Below are positions 1 through 12,200 of a DNA stretch of 64,000 nucleotides, one piece after another; within the stretch, counting starts at the first letter, position 1, and every line of letters starts with the position of its first letter. Below the pieces are notes generated by a model. That model saw only the letters and a program-made list of their open reading frames with translations. It had not been told where the DNA came from and made no database searches. Source of the stretch: Sordaria brevicollis (taxonomy: Eukaryota > Ascomycota > Sordariomycetes > Sordariales > Sordariaceae). Made by a program: the position numbers and the translations under genes. The stretch is taken from NCBI GenBank assembly GCA_033439795.1, contig JAUTDP010000002.1, forward strand, positions 2,046,001 to 2,110,000, read 5' to 3'.

Positions 1-711
1 AGAAGAATTTATTATTAATAAAGAATTTAATAATACGTTCGAAATTAATTTTAATATTAATATTAATTATATTAAATATAAAGATTAGTAAAAAAGGGTA
101 AAAGGGAGACGAATATTCGCCTTCATCCTTATCGGAAATTTCTATTATTTTATAAAACGCTTTAACGTATTTTTAACGGGGAATAATTATTTCGAATCGA
201 TTATTATTATTATTAAAGGAAAAAAAAATTTAAAAAAGCCTAAAAAATAAAGGGTTTTTATATTTAAGGGAAGGAAGTCTTTATATTAATATAAATTATA
301 ATAAAAACGTAACCGTTATAAGGGGGGAAAGAGGATAGAAAGAATAAAGGAAAATTTAATAATTAGGAAATTTAATAATAATTAAAAGGGTAAACGGGCG
401 GGGGAATAGAAGGTAAAAAGCGGTAATAAATAAAGGACGGGACGGCGGATTAAAAAGGTAGAACGGATTAATATTCTTACGTAATAATAAATAAAAAGGA
501 TAAAACGGATATTAATTACATTAGCGGTAAATATATACCGCAATTGTAAAATACCGAAAAAGCGGCGCGGATAAATCCGCGCCGGGAATTATAGCCGGGG
601 TTTTTATCCGGGGCGCTTAACGCCTACGGTTTTATCCTACGGGGAATCGGAGATAAACCCTATATTATATTAGCGCTATAAATTTAACTAGGGAATAAGA
701 ATCTTACTTAC
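1..711 (+). mobile_element. LINE-a: 3' fragment of Tad1-like non-LTR retrotransposon
   Basis: Only the last ~0.7 kb of a LINE, cut by the left window edge. It aligns base for base with the 3' ends of LINE-c (from about 19344) and LINE-f. It contains the GC-rich 3' hairpin at 563-584 and ends in the family terminus GGGAATAAGAATCTTACTTACT. No coding domain is included. Together with the inverted 3' end of LINE-b (1229-1942) it forms a large inverted repeat with a 517-bp spacer. RIP is strong. Confidence 0.85.
563..584 (+). other. Conserved GC-rich hairpin in LINE 3' region
   Basis: Arms CGGCGCGGAT and ATCCGCGCCG are perfect inverted complements around a 2-base centre. The same hairpin lies about 130 bp from the 3' end of the other copies: 36511-36532 (LINE-f), 39346-39367 (LINE-d, 9-bp stem with TAGG loop), 42739-42760 (LINE-g, minus), 55384-55405 (LINE-i, minus). 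Mainly CpG-rich, so it partly escapes RIP. LINE reverse transcriptases often recognise a 3' stem-loop; that role here is inference. Confidence 0.7.
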
Positions 712-1228
712 TAATCGCCTTCCTAATAAGCTATATATTAAAAACGAAAATCTTTATAAAACTATACGTAATAAATATAAAACCCTATTATTCTCCTTTA
801 AATATAAAGGTATCGAACGCGACTAATTTTACGATAACCCTTTAAAGAATATTATTCTTAATATTACCCTATTGAATATATTAAATTTCGATATTTTAAC
901 CGATATTATAATCGATAAAGAGGATATACCCCTACTACGTAAGACCGATAATTACCCTATAGCTAATTAATAACGTATTATATTTATAAATTAAAACGTC
1001 TTTTTTAATTTACTTCGTTATAATTAGTAAAGTAGTTATTGTTATTAAGATTATAGTTATTAAAATTATAGTTATTAAGACTATAGTTATTAAGATTATA
1101 GTTATTAAGATTATATTTAGTAAGGTAGTTATAATAAAAGTTATAAGGGAGAATATTATAATAAAGGGTATAATTAAGGCTATAGCGGTTATCCGAACGG
1201 TAGTTAATATAGTTAATAAGGTTACGAA
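710..1228 (+). pseudogene. RIP-broken Gln/His-rich reading frame between two LINEs
   Basis: This non-LINE spacer reads in one phase from codon 710-712 to near the LINE-b end. The first ~87 codons contain a single TAA and have mixed, protein-like composition. The rest is dense in TAA/TAG and Tyr codons, as expected if CAA/CAG and CAY codons were deaminated, giving an originally Gln/His/Ser-rich tail with a repeated D-Y-S-x-x pentapeptide. LINE-a and LINE-b ends abut it on both sides, so it is probably the interior of a gene or another transposon. Family not recognised. It could also be part of a retroelement Gag. Confidence 0.5.
1041..1115 (+). repeat. 15-bp tandem repeat, five units
   Basis: Unit GTTATTAAGATTATA occurs five times without gaps (1041, 1056, 1071, 1086, 1101), differing only by single transitions. 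The period is 5 codons in the surrounding broken frame, so it encodes a pentapeptide repeat rather than a non-coding satellite. Confidence 0.9.
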
Positions 1229-1903
1229 AGTAAGAATTTTATTCCCTAGTTAAATCTATAGCGCTAATATAGTATGGGGTCTATCTCCAATTCCCCGTAG
1301 GATAAAACCGTAGGCGTTAAGCGCCCCGGATAAAAACCCCGGCTATAATTCCCGGCGCGGATTTATCCGCGCCGCTTTTTCGGCGTTTTACAATTATAGT
1401 ATATACTTACCGCTAACGCGATTAATATTCGCTTTATTTTATCCTTTTTATTTACTATTACATTAAAATATTAAATTATTCTACTTTTTTAATCCGCTAT
1501 CCCGTCCCTTTATTTATTATTATTTTCCGCCTTTTATTCCCCCGTCCGTTTACCCCTTTAACCGTTATTAAACCTCTTAACCGTTAAATTCTCCTTTATT
1601 TTTTTTATCCTCTTCCTCCCCTATAGCGGCTACGTTTTTATTACAATTTATATTAATATAAAGACTTCCCTCCTTTAAATATAAAACCCCTTATCCCCTA
1701 GGCTTTTTTAAACTTTTCCTTCCTTTATTAATAATAATAATCGATTCGAAATAATTACTCTCCGTTAAAAATATATTAAGGCGTTTTATGAAATAATAAA
1801 AACTTCCGATAAAAATAAAGGCGAATATTCGTTTCCCCTTCGCCTTCTTTCGTTAACCCCTATATTTAATATAATCAATATTAATATTAAAATTAAATTC
1901 GAA

Positions 1904-2960
1904 TATATTATTAAACTCCTTACTAATAATAAATTCCTTTATATATTAGAAAAAGGGTAGATCCTCCCTCTATTATATTTTATCCTTATATTAATTTTTC
2001 CGAAGCCGTATCTATATTCCTTTATATTTTACCTATACCCTTTAATTAACCGAAGCCCTTTTTACCTTTACGGCCGTCCTAAATAATAATGTTTATATAA
2101 AGGCTATTATTAAATCGATTTACTATATTTTTAATTACCCGAATAAATTACTATCTTTTATATCGTTAACGTTTTTTATTCTAATTCGTTTTTAAATAAA
2201 TTTAATTAGGTTACCTAATATATTTTAATAATTTTATATTATATAATTAATACGCTTCGCGGCTTTTATAATTTTTATAATACTTTTTAGGAGAAGGTTA
2301 TTACCCGAAACCCGGTTAATAGTAAATTCCGCAATTATTTTATCCGCCTCCGTATTATCGTTAAATAATTTACCGGCGCGATTCGCCTTCGTCTTATTAA
2401 CAACGGCTTTATTAATACCCTTAAATAGTTTATTCGCTATAGAAAATAATCGGTTAACGATTATTTTAAAAAAAGCTATTACGAATTTTTCCTTTCTAAT
2501 AAGGATAATTTAATTAATAATTATATTCCTTTAAATAATATCCTTTATAATAATAATAATAATTTGCCCTATAATAGTAATAATAATTTACTTTATAGCG
2601 GTAGTAGTAGAATTCTTTAAAATAATAATAGTAATTATATACCTTCCTATAGTAATTCCCTAATAGAAATTAATTCGCCGGCTATTCGTCCTACTGGTCC
2701 CGTTTTTATTAATAATAATTAGCTCGTTTAATATTAATTTATAATTAATATTATACGCTAATATATTCGTTAATTCGATAAATAGAACCGTTTACTTATT
2801 AATAATAATAAAATATTAAAGGCTTTAATTAATTGTAAAAAAAAGTAATAATTAAATAAATCGTTGCTTTCGCGGTTTAATAAAGTCTTAATTAAATAGA
2901 AATCCTCCCCCCGTTTTCGTTTTAACGTATTAATAAATAAAAATAAAAGAAAAAGATAAA
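1904..2960 (+). other. Long RIP-compatible frame antisense to LINE 3' region
   Basis: On the strand opposite to the LINE, one phase stays free of TGA for about 350 codons. Its only stops are TAA/TAG, which RIP can make from CAA/CAG (or from TGA). The reading has mixed charged composition followed by an Asn/Ser-rich low-complexity stretch (about 2537-2660). The sense strand of the same stretch gives poly-Leu and also stops. The same antisense reading recurs at matching positions of the other LINEs, for example about 22440-23480 and 55940-56990. It may be a real antisense ORF or a by-product of AT bias. No family recognised. Confidence 0.3.
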
Positions 2961-3529
2961 AAGAAAAATTAAAAGTAATAAACGAATTCGTTTTACTACT
3001 CTTTTTTTAATTCGATTATTAAACGGTATTTATTTAATTATTTTAACCGAAGTATTTAAAATAAAATTCTTTCGGCTTTAATTTTATCGTTTAAATAAAT
3101 TTAAAATTATTCTTATATTTATAATTAATTAATTATTACGAATTACGTATTTATCATCCGGAAATAATCGAATATAATATAATAGAACGTTTTTCGTTTT
3201 AATCCGTATAAATAAATAGGGGTATCGATATTGGGGATTCTCTTTTAGAAAAAGAAAGCCTTAAAATTAATTACCTTTATTTTCGTTTAAACGAGGAGGG
3301 AATTCTTCGCTTTCGTTAATAAATAATAATTTTTATTATCCTCCGAAGGTTAGGTTTTTTCCCATTTCTTCTTTTTTTAATTAATTATATACTATTTTAT
3401 CGCAATATTATTGAATTTCGGGTCGAAATTAATAATCGTAAATTTATACCGCCGATTTAATTTAATTACCGCTATTATTAATTAATAATTATAGCGTAAT
3501 ATTTATTTTCTCCTCGTAGCGTTTTCTAA

Positions 3530-5809
3530 TTATATTTCTTAATCGAAGTTTAAAAATTCCGGCGGTTATAATAATTAAATAAATATACCTATTACCGGGG
3601 GCGGTCCCGTTATAATCGTTATAAGGTTTTCTATTAGTATTTATTCTTCCGCTTATTTAATTTTAGTAATACCGCTTTTTAATTTATTAATAAATAATTA
3701 ACTTCTTATTCATTTTATTTAAATATAATTAATTATTCAAATTATTATTCTTCGGATAAATTTAACCTAATCCGTATAAGCGAATTTCTCTTCGAAAACC
3801 TTTACCCGTTTATTAAAGTAGAAGTCGAATAGCGGGTAGAAAATTTCTATTTTAAAATTCTATATTAATATAGCTTTATACGCCCTAGTAACGATTTTTA
3901 AATATTTAATTTAATATTTAACCAATTCGATTACTATCCTTTAAAATTTATTATATATTTTTATTAATTAATAAGAAACTAAAGTTTTATATATAATTAC
4001 GTTTCGAATATATTTAATATAAATTTCCTTTATACGAACGAAGGAATAACCCTAAATTTTTATAACTAATCGGGTTAGCGTATTCGTTTAAATTTTTATT
4101 TTTTTTTTAATAACCTCCGCGTAAATTCGATAATTAAATTTATAATCTAATTAAACGCTTAAGAATTTTATTCATTCTATTAATTGAAAGATAATATCTT
4201 TAAATTAAAGAATTTCCGTTCTTAATACTTTCGTCCGTATAAAATATATTAATTCCGTTTTATTCGCTTCGAATTCTATATTTCTCTCCTTTATTTATTC
4301 GGAATAAATTTCCTATATCATTTAAAATATTTTATAATTCTTTTTAATAATCCTTATTATAATAATAATATTAATATCGTTAGTAAAATTAATTATAATT
4401 ATATTTTTAACCGTAATTAATTTATAATATAATAAAATAATAAAGAAAATAAAAAAATTTAAAGAAAAGGGGGAGCTTTAAAGTATTTTAATTTTTATAG
4501 CGTAGGGAGCAGATATTTCGTCGTCGAAAAAAAGGGAACCTCTTCGTCCGTTAACAAAATTCGCTACTTATTCGAAAATTTATTATAGGAATTATATTTC
4601 TTATAGAGTATATAATAATTATTTATAATTAATTTTATCGAATACGCTTTTAAAATTAAAGAGTATTAACGATATAACGGTTCCGAGTTTTTAAACCGTA
4701 TATATAATATTTATAACGATATAAGTAATAAATTCGATCGAATAATTTATTCGATTATTTATTTAGCCCTTTAATAAAAGGTTAAATTTTTCCGTAATTT
4801 AAATAAATTTTTTAATAACGAATACTTTGAGGATTTTTTTAATGTTATTTAATAATAAAATTAATTTTTATACGCCGGTTAGCTTTTATTATATAGTGGT
4901 TTTTTTTAGTTTTTTGAAAACGATTACTTTCGCGTTTTTAAACCGCTATAGGAAGTATTTAAAACGAAAATTTGTAACTACGAGAGCGGCTATAACTTTT
5001 CGGAATAATTCTTTATAAATTTTTAAAAATTTATTCGAATATTAATCGATACCCGGTAGTTTATTCGGAATTATCCGAAATAAAATATTTTAAATATTTT
5101 TTTTAATAATTAATTCGTTAATAAATAACGAATCGCCGGTATTTAAGGGAAGGGTTTAATTGGGTAAATAATTTATAAGGACGTTTACTTTCGGGAAGAA
5201 ATATCCGGCGAAAATATTCGCTTTATTACTATAATCTTCGATTTCTTCTATTCCCTTATATTATTTAAAAATTAGGAATTTAGGCGGGTTTATTAATAAA
5301 TAATTTTAAATACAGGCCTATTTTTCGAGGGTTTAAAATTTATTTGAATTTTTCGACGCTTTTTCGACGCCTTTTCGTTATATTATTTATTAAATTTTCG
5401 CATTAATCTTTTTTTTTTATTAATACTTTCACGAATTTTATTTAATTCGAAAATATCTTTTCCCTATATTATTTCTACTACTTTTACTTTATATTTTTTA
5501 TCGCTATTTTATATTTTAATATTTATTACTTCGCTCTTTTCCTTCAATTTTTTTTTCAATATAGGATAAATTCTTCCGCTATATTTATAAATTTTTTATT
5601 GGATTTATTAAATATAAATTCCAATTCCTCTTTCGTATTAATCTTCGCCGGGACTAAAATCCGTTATAATACCGCTTTTCATACCTTTTCCGTATTTATT
5701 AAATTCTAACTATAATTTTCTTTTATTTTCGCTTTTCTAATTTTTCTTTTAGTATAGATTTAAATTTTTTAAAAATAATAGTCCGAGCCGGTTTATTCGT
5801 ATTATTACG
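3530..5809 (-). pseudogene. LINE-b ORF2, reverse transcriptase half (broken)
   Basis: Minus-strand RT of the Tad1/jockey-like type. The catalytic box reads F-T-N-D (about 4371-4390), so the first Asp of the pair is lost. Conserved LINE blocks flank it, such as the NKTELIYFTR-like strand and the KFLGVWLD-like block. Numerous TAA/TAG stops at former Gln codons make it inactive. The endonuclease half continues at 39505-40160 after the nested insertions. No RNase H motif was recognised after the RT. Confidence 0.8.
5796..5809. repeat. 14-bp target-site duplication of LINE-c (left)
   Basis: TTCGTATTATTACG here is identical to 39491-39504, where LINE-b resumes. The right copy was itself interrupted after TTCGTA: that piece lies at 20062-20067 next to the LINE-c tail, and TTATTACG lies at 39497-39504 after LINE-d. 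This places LINE-c as an insertion into LINE-b and LINE-d as an insertion into the right TSD. Confidence 0.85.
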
Positions 5810-5829
5810 GGAAGAAGTAAAAAACTGCT

Positions 5830-7490
5830 TTAGAATTGGAAACGCCGATTTCTAATCCAAGAGCGCTTTAAAACGAAAACCGATAACGGGAATCGATTTA
5901 GGAGGGTTTTTTACGTCCCTTACAATATCCTACGACGATTATAGCGACGACGATATATTATTATTACCGATAGTAATTAATAATAGTAATTATAAATTTG
6001 AAAATAGCGTCTACAACCCGTTCGTAAGATTTTTAATATATAACGACCTTAATGTAGCGTATACTATGAAGATTTCGGAAAAAATATAAGAAAACGACGA
6101 AATTATAAAAAAATTTATTACTAAAGCGAATAAATTTTCGAATTATAATATTATTTCGCTCGAAAATTATAATTAAATTTATAAATTATTTAACGAATAT
6201 ACGAAAATTTTCATAAACAAAAGTAGGGTAATATATCCTAAAATTAATAAAATTAATAACGATTAAATTATTATTAGGAAGGATTTCGACGATTTAAAAA
6301 AGATAATTTTATAGGAATTATAGAAGAACGTTAAAGAAGCGCCGAAAATATAGATTAGAATTGTAAAAAACGTTTTTCCTAAAATTAGGTTTATCTTTTA
6401 ATATATTATAATTATTACCCCCCCCCCCCCCCCCCCCCCCCCCTGAAGATATTCTTTATTAATTACGACCGTATTTTTTTTATTTAAAGTATTATAATCG
6501 ATATTTAATATTCGAAATAAACGAATAAAGAAATTAAAATTTAAATTGAGAAAATATTTCGTGATTTAAGGATTAATACTTTTAATATTATATAAGCCGT
6601 TATAAAATTATTTACGATTAGAGATTATAGAATTATATTCGATAATATTATATACAAATAGTATTAATAATATTAAATTTAGGCTAAAAAGGCTTTTAGC
6701 GAAAAAGCGTTCGTATTTTTAAATATTATTATATTAATTATTAAGGGGTTCTTTTAGGCGAATATCGCCGAATATATAAGGATAGAGGATATTATTTATA
6801 AAATATAATAAACGAACCCGACCGTTTTTATTATTAGAATATATTTATAAAAGAAGAGAATTAACGAAAATAGGAGACTCTTTATAATAAAGGTTATAAT
6901 TATAAAAGTAGCCGAAATTCTCTATAAAGGATTCTTCCTTTAAGAGGGTAATATATATATTTATAAACCGTTTACCTCTTCGGTTAATATTTAATAATAT
7001 TTTATTTATTAGGGCGTAAAATATTTAAAGAAGTTTTATTATAACGCTAACGTTTATAAACGTTATAATAAAAATAAATATAATAGGGACTATTTTAAAA
7101 AAGTGAATTATTTATTTAACGAAGATAAATCGCTAATTTTCTATATTTTATATAAAAAATACGGGTATTACGCTTTCGAAAAGAAGGTATACCCTATTTT
7201 TAAAAAAAATTATTACAAAAATTATTATAAAATACGCCGAAAGGTTACGTTTATTTATACATTAAAAGGATTTTAAAAAAAATATTATATTAAAGCCGGC
7301 GGCAATAAAGAACGATAAAAATATCGATTTCCTTAATACCCCCTTTACCGCCTATATTATTATTATTCGTAAAAAGAAATTTAAAAGCGGAAATAAAAAC
7401 TATACCCGTAAACGGATTAGTAGGCCCTTTATTAGACTGAAATTAACGATTAAAGGCCTAATAAACGCGTTTATAAATTTTTAAAATTCG
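5830..7490 (+). pseudogene. LINE-c ORF1 (Gag-like), broken
   Basis: Nucleic-acid-binding Gag-like protein of a Tad1-type LINE. The N-terminal half reads as a charged helical region (about 6000-6400) with TAA/TAG at former Gln codons. A homopolymer C tract (6418-6443) lies at the end of this part. The C-terminal half holds a Cys/His-rich knuckle (about 7030-7205) in which most Cys (TGY) codons are now Tyr (TAY). It ends before the endonuclease ORF. No start codon survives; ATG would be a RIP target. Confidence 0.7.
6418..6443 (+). repeat. Homopolymer run of 26 C inside LINE-c ORF1
   Basis: Twenty-six consecutive C, followed by TGAAGAT. The same site in other copies is 9 C (30287-30295, LINE-f), 6 G after GGA (28101-28106, LINE-e, minus), and 23 G (54732-54754, LINE-h, minus). 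The ancestral site probably encoded a short proline run. CpC is not the preferred RIP context, which can explain survival of the tract. Confidence 0.9.
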
Positions 7491-8983
7491 GGTATTCGGA
7501 ACGGCGTTAATTTAATTACTATTATTAGACCGGTTATTTAAAAGGAAAAAATTCCCACTCCTATTCTACCCGCGGGGTTAAAAAATATTCCCTTATAAAG
7601 TAATTAATAATCCGATTAAAAATACTCTATTAAAATATAAGGAAATTGTACGAAAGAAGGAAATTACTATTCGAATAAAAAGAAATTTATAATATTATAG
7701 CGATTTAAAAATTGGGTAAGAATTTAAACGAAGATATTTATTATTTACGAAATAATAAATATATCGGGGTAAATTATTTAGAAAAAGGGAAGGCGGTTAT
7801 TTACGTAAATAAAAAATAAAACCTTAGGGATTTAAATTTCTGTATCGAAAAAGATTAGGCTTCTATAACGTTTAAAAATTTAAAAAAGTTATTAACCGTT
7901 TATTCGATTTATTCCCCTATTAAAACGTATAGAATATTAAAATACGAATAAGGGTTTCCCCTCTTCGAATTCCTCGAAGAGAAACCCCCAGTAAAATATT
8001 AAATCGTAGCTATCGGAGATTTTAACTTCTATTATCCTAATTAAAATTTGGAGAATAAAATTAGCCCAGGAGCCGAAAAATTCTTTATATAAGTACGACG
8101 GTAATGTATATAGCTTGTTACCCTTAGAAGGGAACCGACTTGTATAAATAACGCAATATAGGAAAAAAGAAATAAAATAATCAATTATATATAAATAATA
8201 TTAAAAATTAAAACCGAATATTAAAAGGCGTAATAGTATAAATAAACCGGTTTAAATTATTATCTTTAAAAAATTTAAATTTATACTAGAGGAAAAATTA
8301 AGAAAGCGGAAATAAAAGAAAATTATAATTAGAATTTAATAAAGGCGGAAAAAATACGAAAAGTAATATTATAACGGATTTCGGTCCTAACGAAGATCGA
8401 TACGAAAGAGGAATTAGAATTTATATTCGATAAATTCAATAGAAAATTTATAAATATAGCGGAGGAATTCGTCTTATATAAAAAAAAAAGTCGAAGGTAA
8501 AGAACGAAGTAATAAATACTAAAATATAAAATAGCGACGAAAAATATAAAGCGGAAATAGTAAAAATAATATAAGGAAAGGATATTTTCGAATTAAATAA
8601 AATTCGTAGAAGTATTAATAAAAAAAAGAAAAATTAACGCGAAAATTTAATAAACGATATAACGAAAAAGCGTTAAAAGGGCGTTAAAGAATTTAAATAA
8701 ATTTTAAACCTTCGAAAAATAAACCCGTACTTAAAATTATTTACTAATAAACCCGCCCAAATTCCTAATTCTTAAATAATATAAAGGAATAAAAAAAATT
8801 AAAAATTATAATAGTAAGGTGAATATTCTCGCCGAACGTTTCTTCCCGAAAATAAACGTCTTTACGGATTATTTACCCGATTAAACCCTTCCTTTAAATA
8901 TCGGCGATTCGTTATTTATTAACGAATTATTTACCGAAGAGGATATTTAGGAGGTTTTATTTCGGATAATTCCGAATAAAATA

Positions 8984-8988
8984 TTAAG
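8984..8988. repeat. 5-bp TSD of gypsy element (TTAAG)
   Basis: TTAAG precedes the left LTR and follows the right LTR (16228-16232). Removing the element and one copy restores AAATATTAAGCGTCGATTAG, which matches the uninterrupted site in LINE-f (about 32828-32848). Confidence 0.85.
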
Positions 8989-9241
8989 TGTTACGAGCGA
9001 CGTGGTTACGAGAGACAAGCTTAATACGTTGAATCCAGGTCTATTATAGAATTATAAAATAAAGAAGAAAAGAAGAAACGAGTAAAGGGTGCGCCCCGTA
9101 CTAAGGTTTTATACTTAGGCGCGGACGACCTACGAAGGCGGTACGCAATTACGTATATTAATACGGTCAACCTTTATTAAATAACCGCCCGAACGATAAT
9201 TAATTTATTAAATAGGGACCCTATCCGCTAACGCCGTAATA
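8989..9241 (-). repeat. Gypsy 3' LTR
   Basis: 253 bp, the same length as the LTR at 15975-16227 and alignable without gaps. Differences are transitions, including CA/TA, CC/TT and CG/TG pairs, as expected from RIP rather than random ageing. It keeps several CA and TG dinucleotides (for example GACAAGC and GGTGCGCC), so it is less mutated than the interior. Confidence 0.92.
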
Positions 9242-9244
9242 TTA

Positions 9245-9255
9245 CCCCCCCCTCC
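9245..9255 (-). other. Polypurine tract of gypsy element
   Basis: On the minus strand GGAGGGGGGGG lies immediately upstream of the 3' LTR. This is the usual primer for plus-strand DNA synthesis in LTR retrotransposons and independently fixes the coding strand. Confidence 0.8.
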
Positions 9256-9299
9256 GAAAAAAATTCGCCCCGAATCTTCGAAATATTAGAATTATTATT

Positions 9300-12200
9300 A
9301 TATATAAAGTAAATCCCTTATTTCTTAGCGTTTATTATCTTTTTTAACCTTTTTATACCTTTCTTTAAAAGGACGTTATTATCCGGGTAATTTTTATCGA
9401 ATTCTTCCGCTTCCGCTTTCTATAATTATTCCTTTAAATATAACGGCGGGCTTAGGTATTTTGGGTACGCTTCGTAGTAGGTTTATAATAATTTAAGTAA
9501 ATTTTTAAAATTCTTAACGTTATAGAATTTCGGGTCCGGGTCGTATCCCTTCTAATTTATTCGGTATTAGAATTTACTAAAATATACCCAAAAAATTAAA
9601 ATCTCTTCTATTTCCTATTTAATATTATTATTAATATATTTTTCTATTAATTCTTTTAATTTTTAGCCGGGTAATAGGTTATTAAAGTATTTCCTTAACC
9701 GATCCGTATAGAAAACGTTTATTCCCTTTTACCTTTTTAGGATTTTTAATTTAAACGAATAATTATATTTTTCTTTAATCCTAAAATATCGGTTAATTAA
9801 AGGAAAATCGAATTTATAATTTAGCCGATTGGTAAATTCGTTCCGTTTAATAATAAATATTTTGTTTTTAAGACTAAAATTCGGGACGTACTAATATTTA
9901 TTTATTTATTTAGTTATTCTTTCTTAAGTTTTAATAATATACTCCTTAATTTTCTTTATAAAGTTTTAAATCCGTTCTATTATTTTTTATATATCCTTAC
10001 GGTTAAATTTTTCCTTAATTATTAGCCGAACGCCATTAAAGTTTGTACGTATTTCTTAATTTAGAATATTAAATATAAGGAACCCTTTTAATACTTTATA
10101 TATTTATATTCTTCCTAAATTATTATATAGTATTTTTATTTAAACGGCGTTTATTACTAGGATCGTTTCTAATTAATTGTTTTAAAAATAATTAACGAAA
10201 GGACGAAAACGTTAATCGAAGTATTCGTTTATAATTTCCGCTTATTTAACGGTTTAATTATAACCCGAGGAAGTTAATTTCTACCGGATATTAAGAATTT
10301 TTATTAATTCGTTTATAAAATTTAAAATAAATTAAGGACCTTTATCCGAAATAATTTCGCTTAATAAATTGTAAATATAATATAGACTTTTATAGTATAT
10401 ATAGGTTACATCCTTAGCGGTTATTATAGTAAAGTAAAGGATAATTTATAATATTTTATTTAATCGGTTTATTATTACGAATACGTTATCGAATCCCTAT
10501 TTATTTTTAAGCATTAATTTAAAATTTACGATTAAGTTCTATTAAATATATTAGGCTATTAAAATAGGCTTTAATTTACCGGGTATTTTATTACGGAAAA
10601 CCTTCGAAGTATAGTATATTATATAATTAGCAACGAAACGGTCGACGTTACCGGTTATCTTTAATTATTAATATTATATAAAAATTAAGCGTTTTATTTT
10701 ATTCCGGCCCGGATAAGCGGTAGTAATTTTCGCGTATAATTTATAGATAATTTAGGCTTTTAGGGTATTAGGCGGTATAATAAATTTATCGAAATAAGTG
10801 AAGATCTTGTTAGTAATAAGTCGATACCCGTTTTCCCCCCTTTTAATTATATTTTGGTAGATTTTTAGGTTTAGGTAAATTTTATTTTCGAATATAAAAC
10901 GATTTATTAAAAAGTATCCTTCTAAGCGTTTTTCGTAATTGCCCTTTGCGATTTTTAAGTTAATTTTTATAAGGGTTTTTAAAGACGAAATAAACGCGTA
11001 GACGGTAATAATATTATTAATTATATTATTAAGTTATATTATACGGCCGTCTTTTAAATTTTTAAAGAATTAAAGGGTATATTGAATTTCCTATTTGGTT
11101 TTTTAGCTCTTTAAATCTTCCGCCTTTTTTAATAAAATATTAACCGCTTTATTCTCCCTTTTTAGCCGATATAATATAATGAAATAGTATTGGGATAAGA
11201 ATTTTATTTAGTTTATTTACTATAAATTTAGAAATTTTTTAGTATTAAATTATTTAAATACTTCGTTATTTGTAAGGATTAGGAAGGGTTCGTATAAATT
11301 AATAAATTCTGCCCGCTAATATTATAGGGCTTTAACGATGGTTATTAATTCTTTATTATAAATTGAGTAGTTATATTCTACTTTATATATAATTTCGGAG
11401 TAGAAGGCAATTAGACGCTACTCGTTATCGATTAATTAGAATAAAATTCTTATTATTATTTTATTTAAAGCGTCTATTTTTATTTATATCGGCCGTTTAT
11501 ATTTAAAATACGTTAAAATAGGTATTAATAATAATTATCCTTTAAATTCCTCGAAGGTAATTTAGTAATCCTTATTTTAATTAAAGACCTTTCCTTTTTT
11601 TATTATTACTATTAATAATTTAATAATCTGGTTATAGTCTTTAACGAAATATTAATAAAAATTATAGAATTTTAAGAAGGATTATATTTTTTATATATTT
11701 ATTAGAACCTGCTAGTCCTTTACGATTGTAATCTTCTAAAGGTCGACGGATACGTTATTAGTCCTAATAATAAAATTTAAAAATTTGGTCTTTTCGACGT
11801 AAAATTTATATTTATCCAGGTCCGTTTATAATTTTATTACCTCTAACTTAATTAATACTTTTTTAACGTAAATTTTATATTTTTCTAAATTATTCAAAAA
11901 AATAAAGATATTATCGATATATACGTTATAAAAATTATTAAAATATCTTATTAATATTTTATTAATATATTGCTAAAACGTTAACGGTCTATTAATTAAT
12001 TTAAAGGGTAAAATTTTATATTTGTATATACTATATTTCGTTCGGAATATTATAAATTCTTCGTCGTCGGGGTATATACGGATTCGATGGAAGGCTTATT
12101 TAATATCGATTTTTGAAAAAATCTTCGTTTAATTAATTTTAGTAATAATTTTATTAATTAAGGGAAGAGGGTATTTATTTTTCCTTATAATAGCGTTGAA

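Larger units (their letters stand above)
1229..5809 (-). mobile_element. LINE-b, 3' portion (continues at 39505-41889)
   Basis: Minus-strand LINE starting at its 3' terminus (reverse complement of GAATCTTAC at about 1229). It runs through the 3' region, the reverse transcriptase and into the endonuclease, where it stops abruptly at 5809. The missing endonuclease/ORF1 part resumes at 39505. The two pieces sum to about 6,966 bp, the family's full length, and the break is flanked by a 14-bp TSD, so LINE-b was split by LINE-c and everything nested in it. It is the oldest resolvable copy of the stack. Its own outer TSD was not found. Confidence 0.85.

Noticed and set aside
1041..1115. CRISPR-like or satellite array
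   Set aside because: Units are contiguous 15-mers without spacers and in phase with a broken reading frame; best seen as a coding tandem repeat.
4827..5018. 63-codon plus-strand open frame
   Set aside because: It lies antisense within the LINE-b ORF2 RT region. The same stretch recurs in all LINE copies and the sense strand carries the RT motifs, so this is a shadow.
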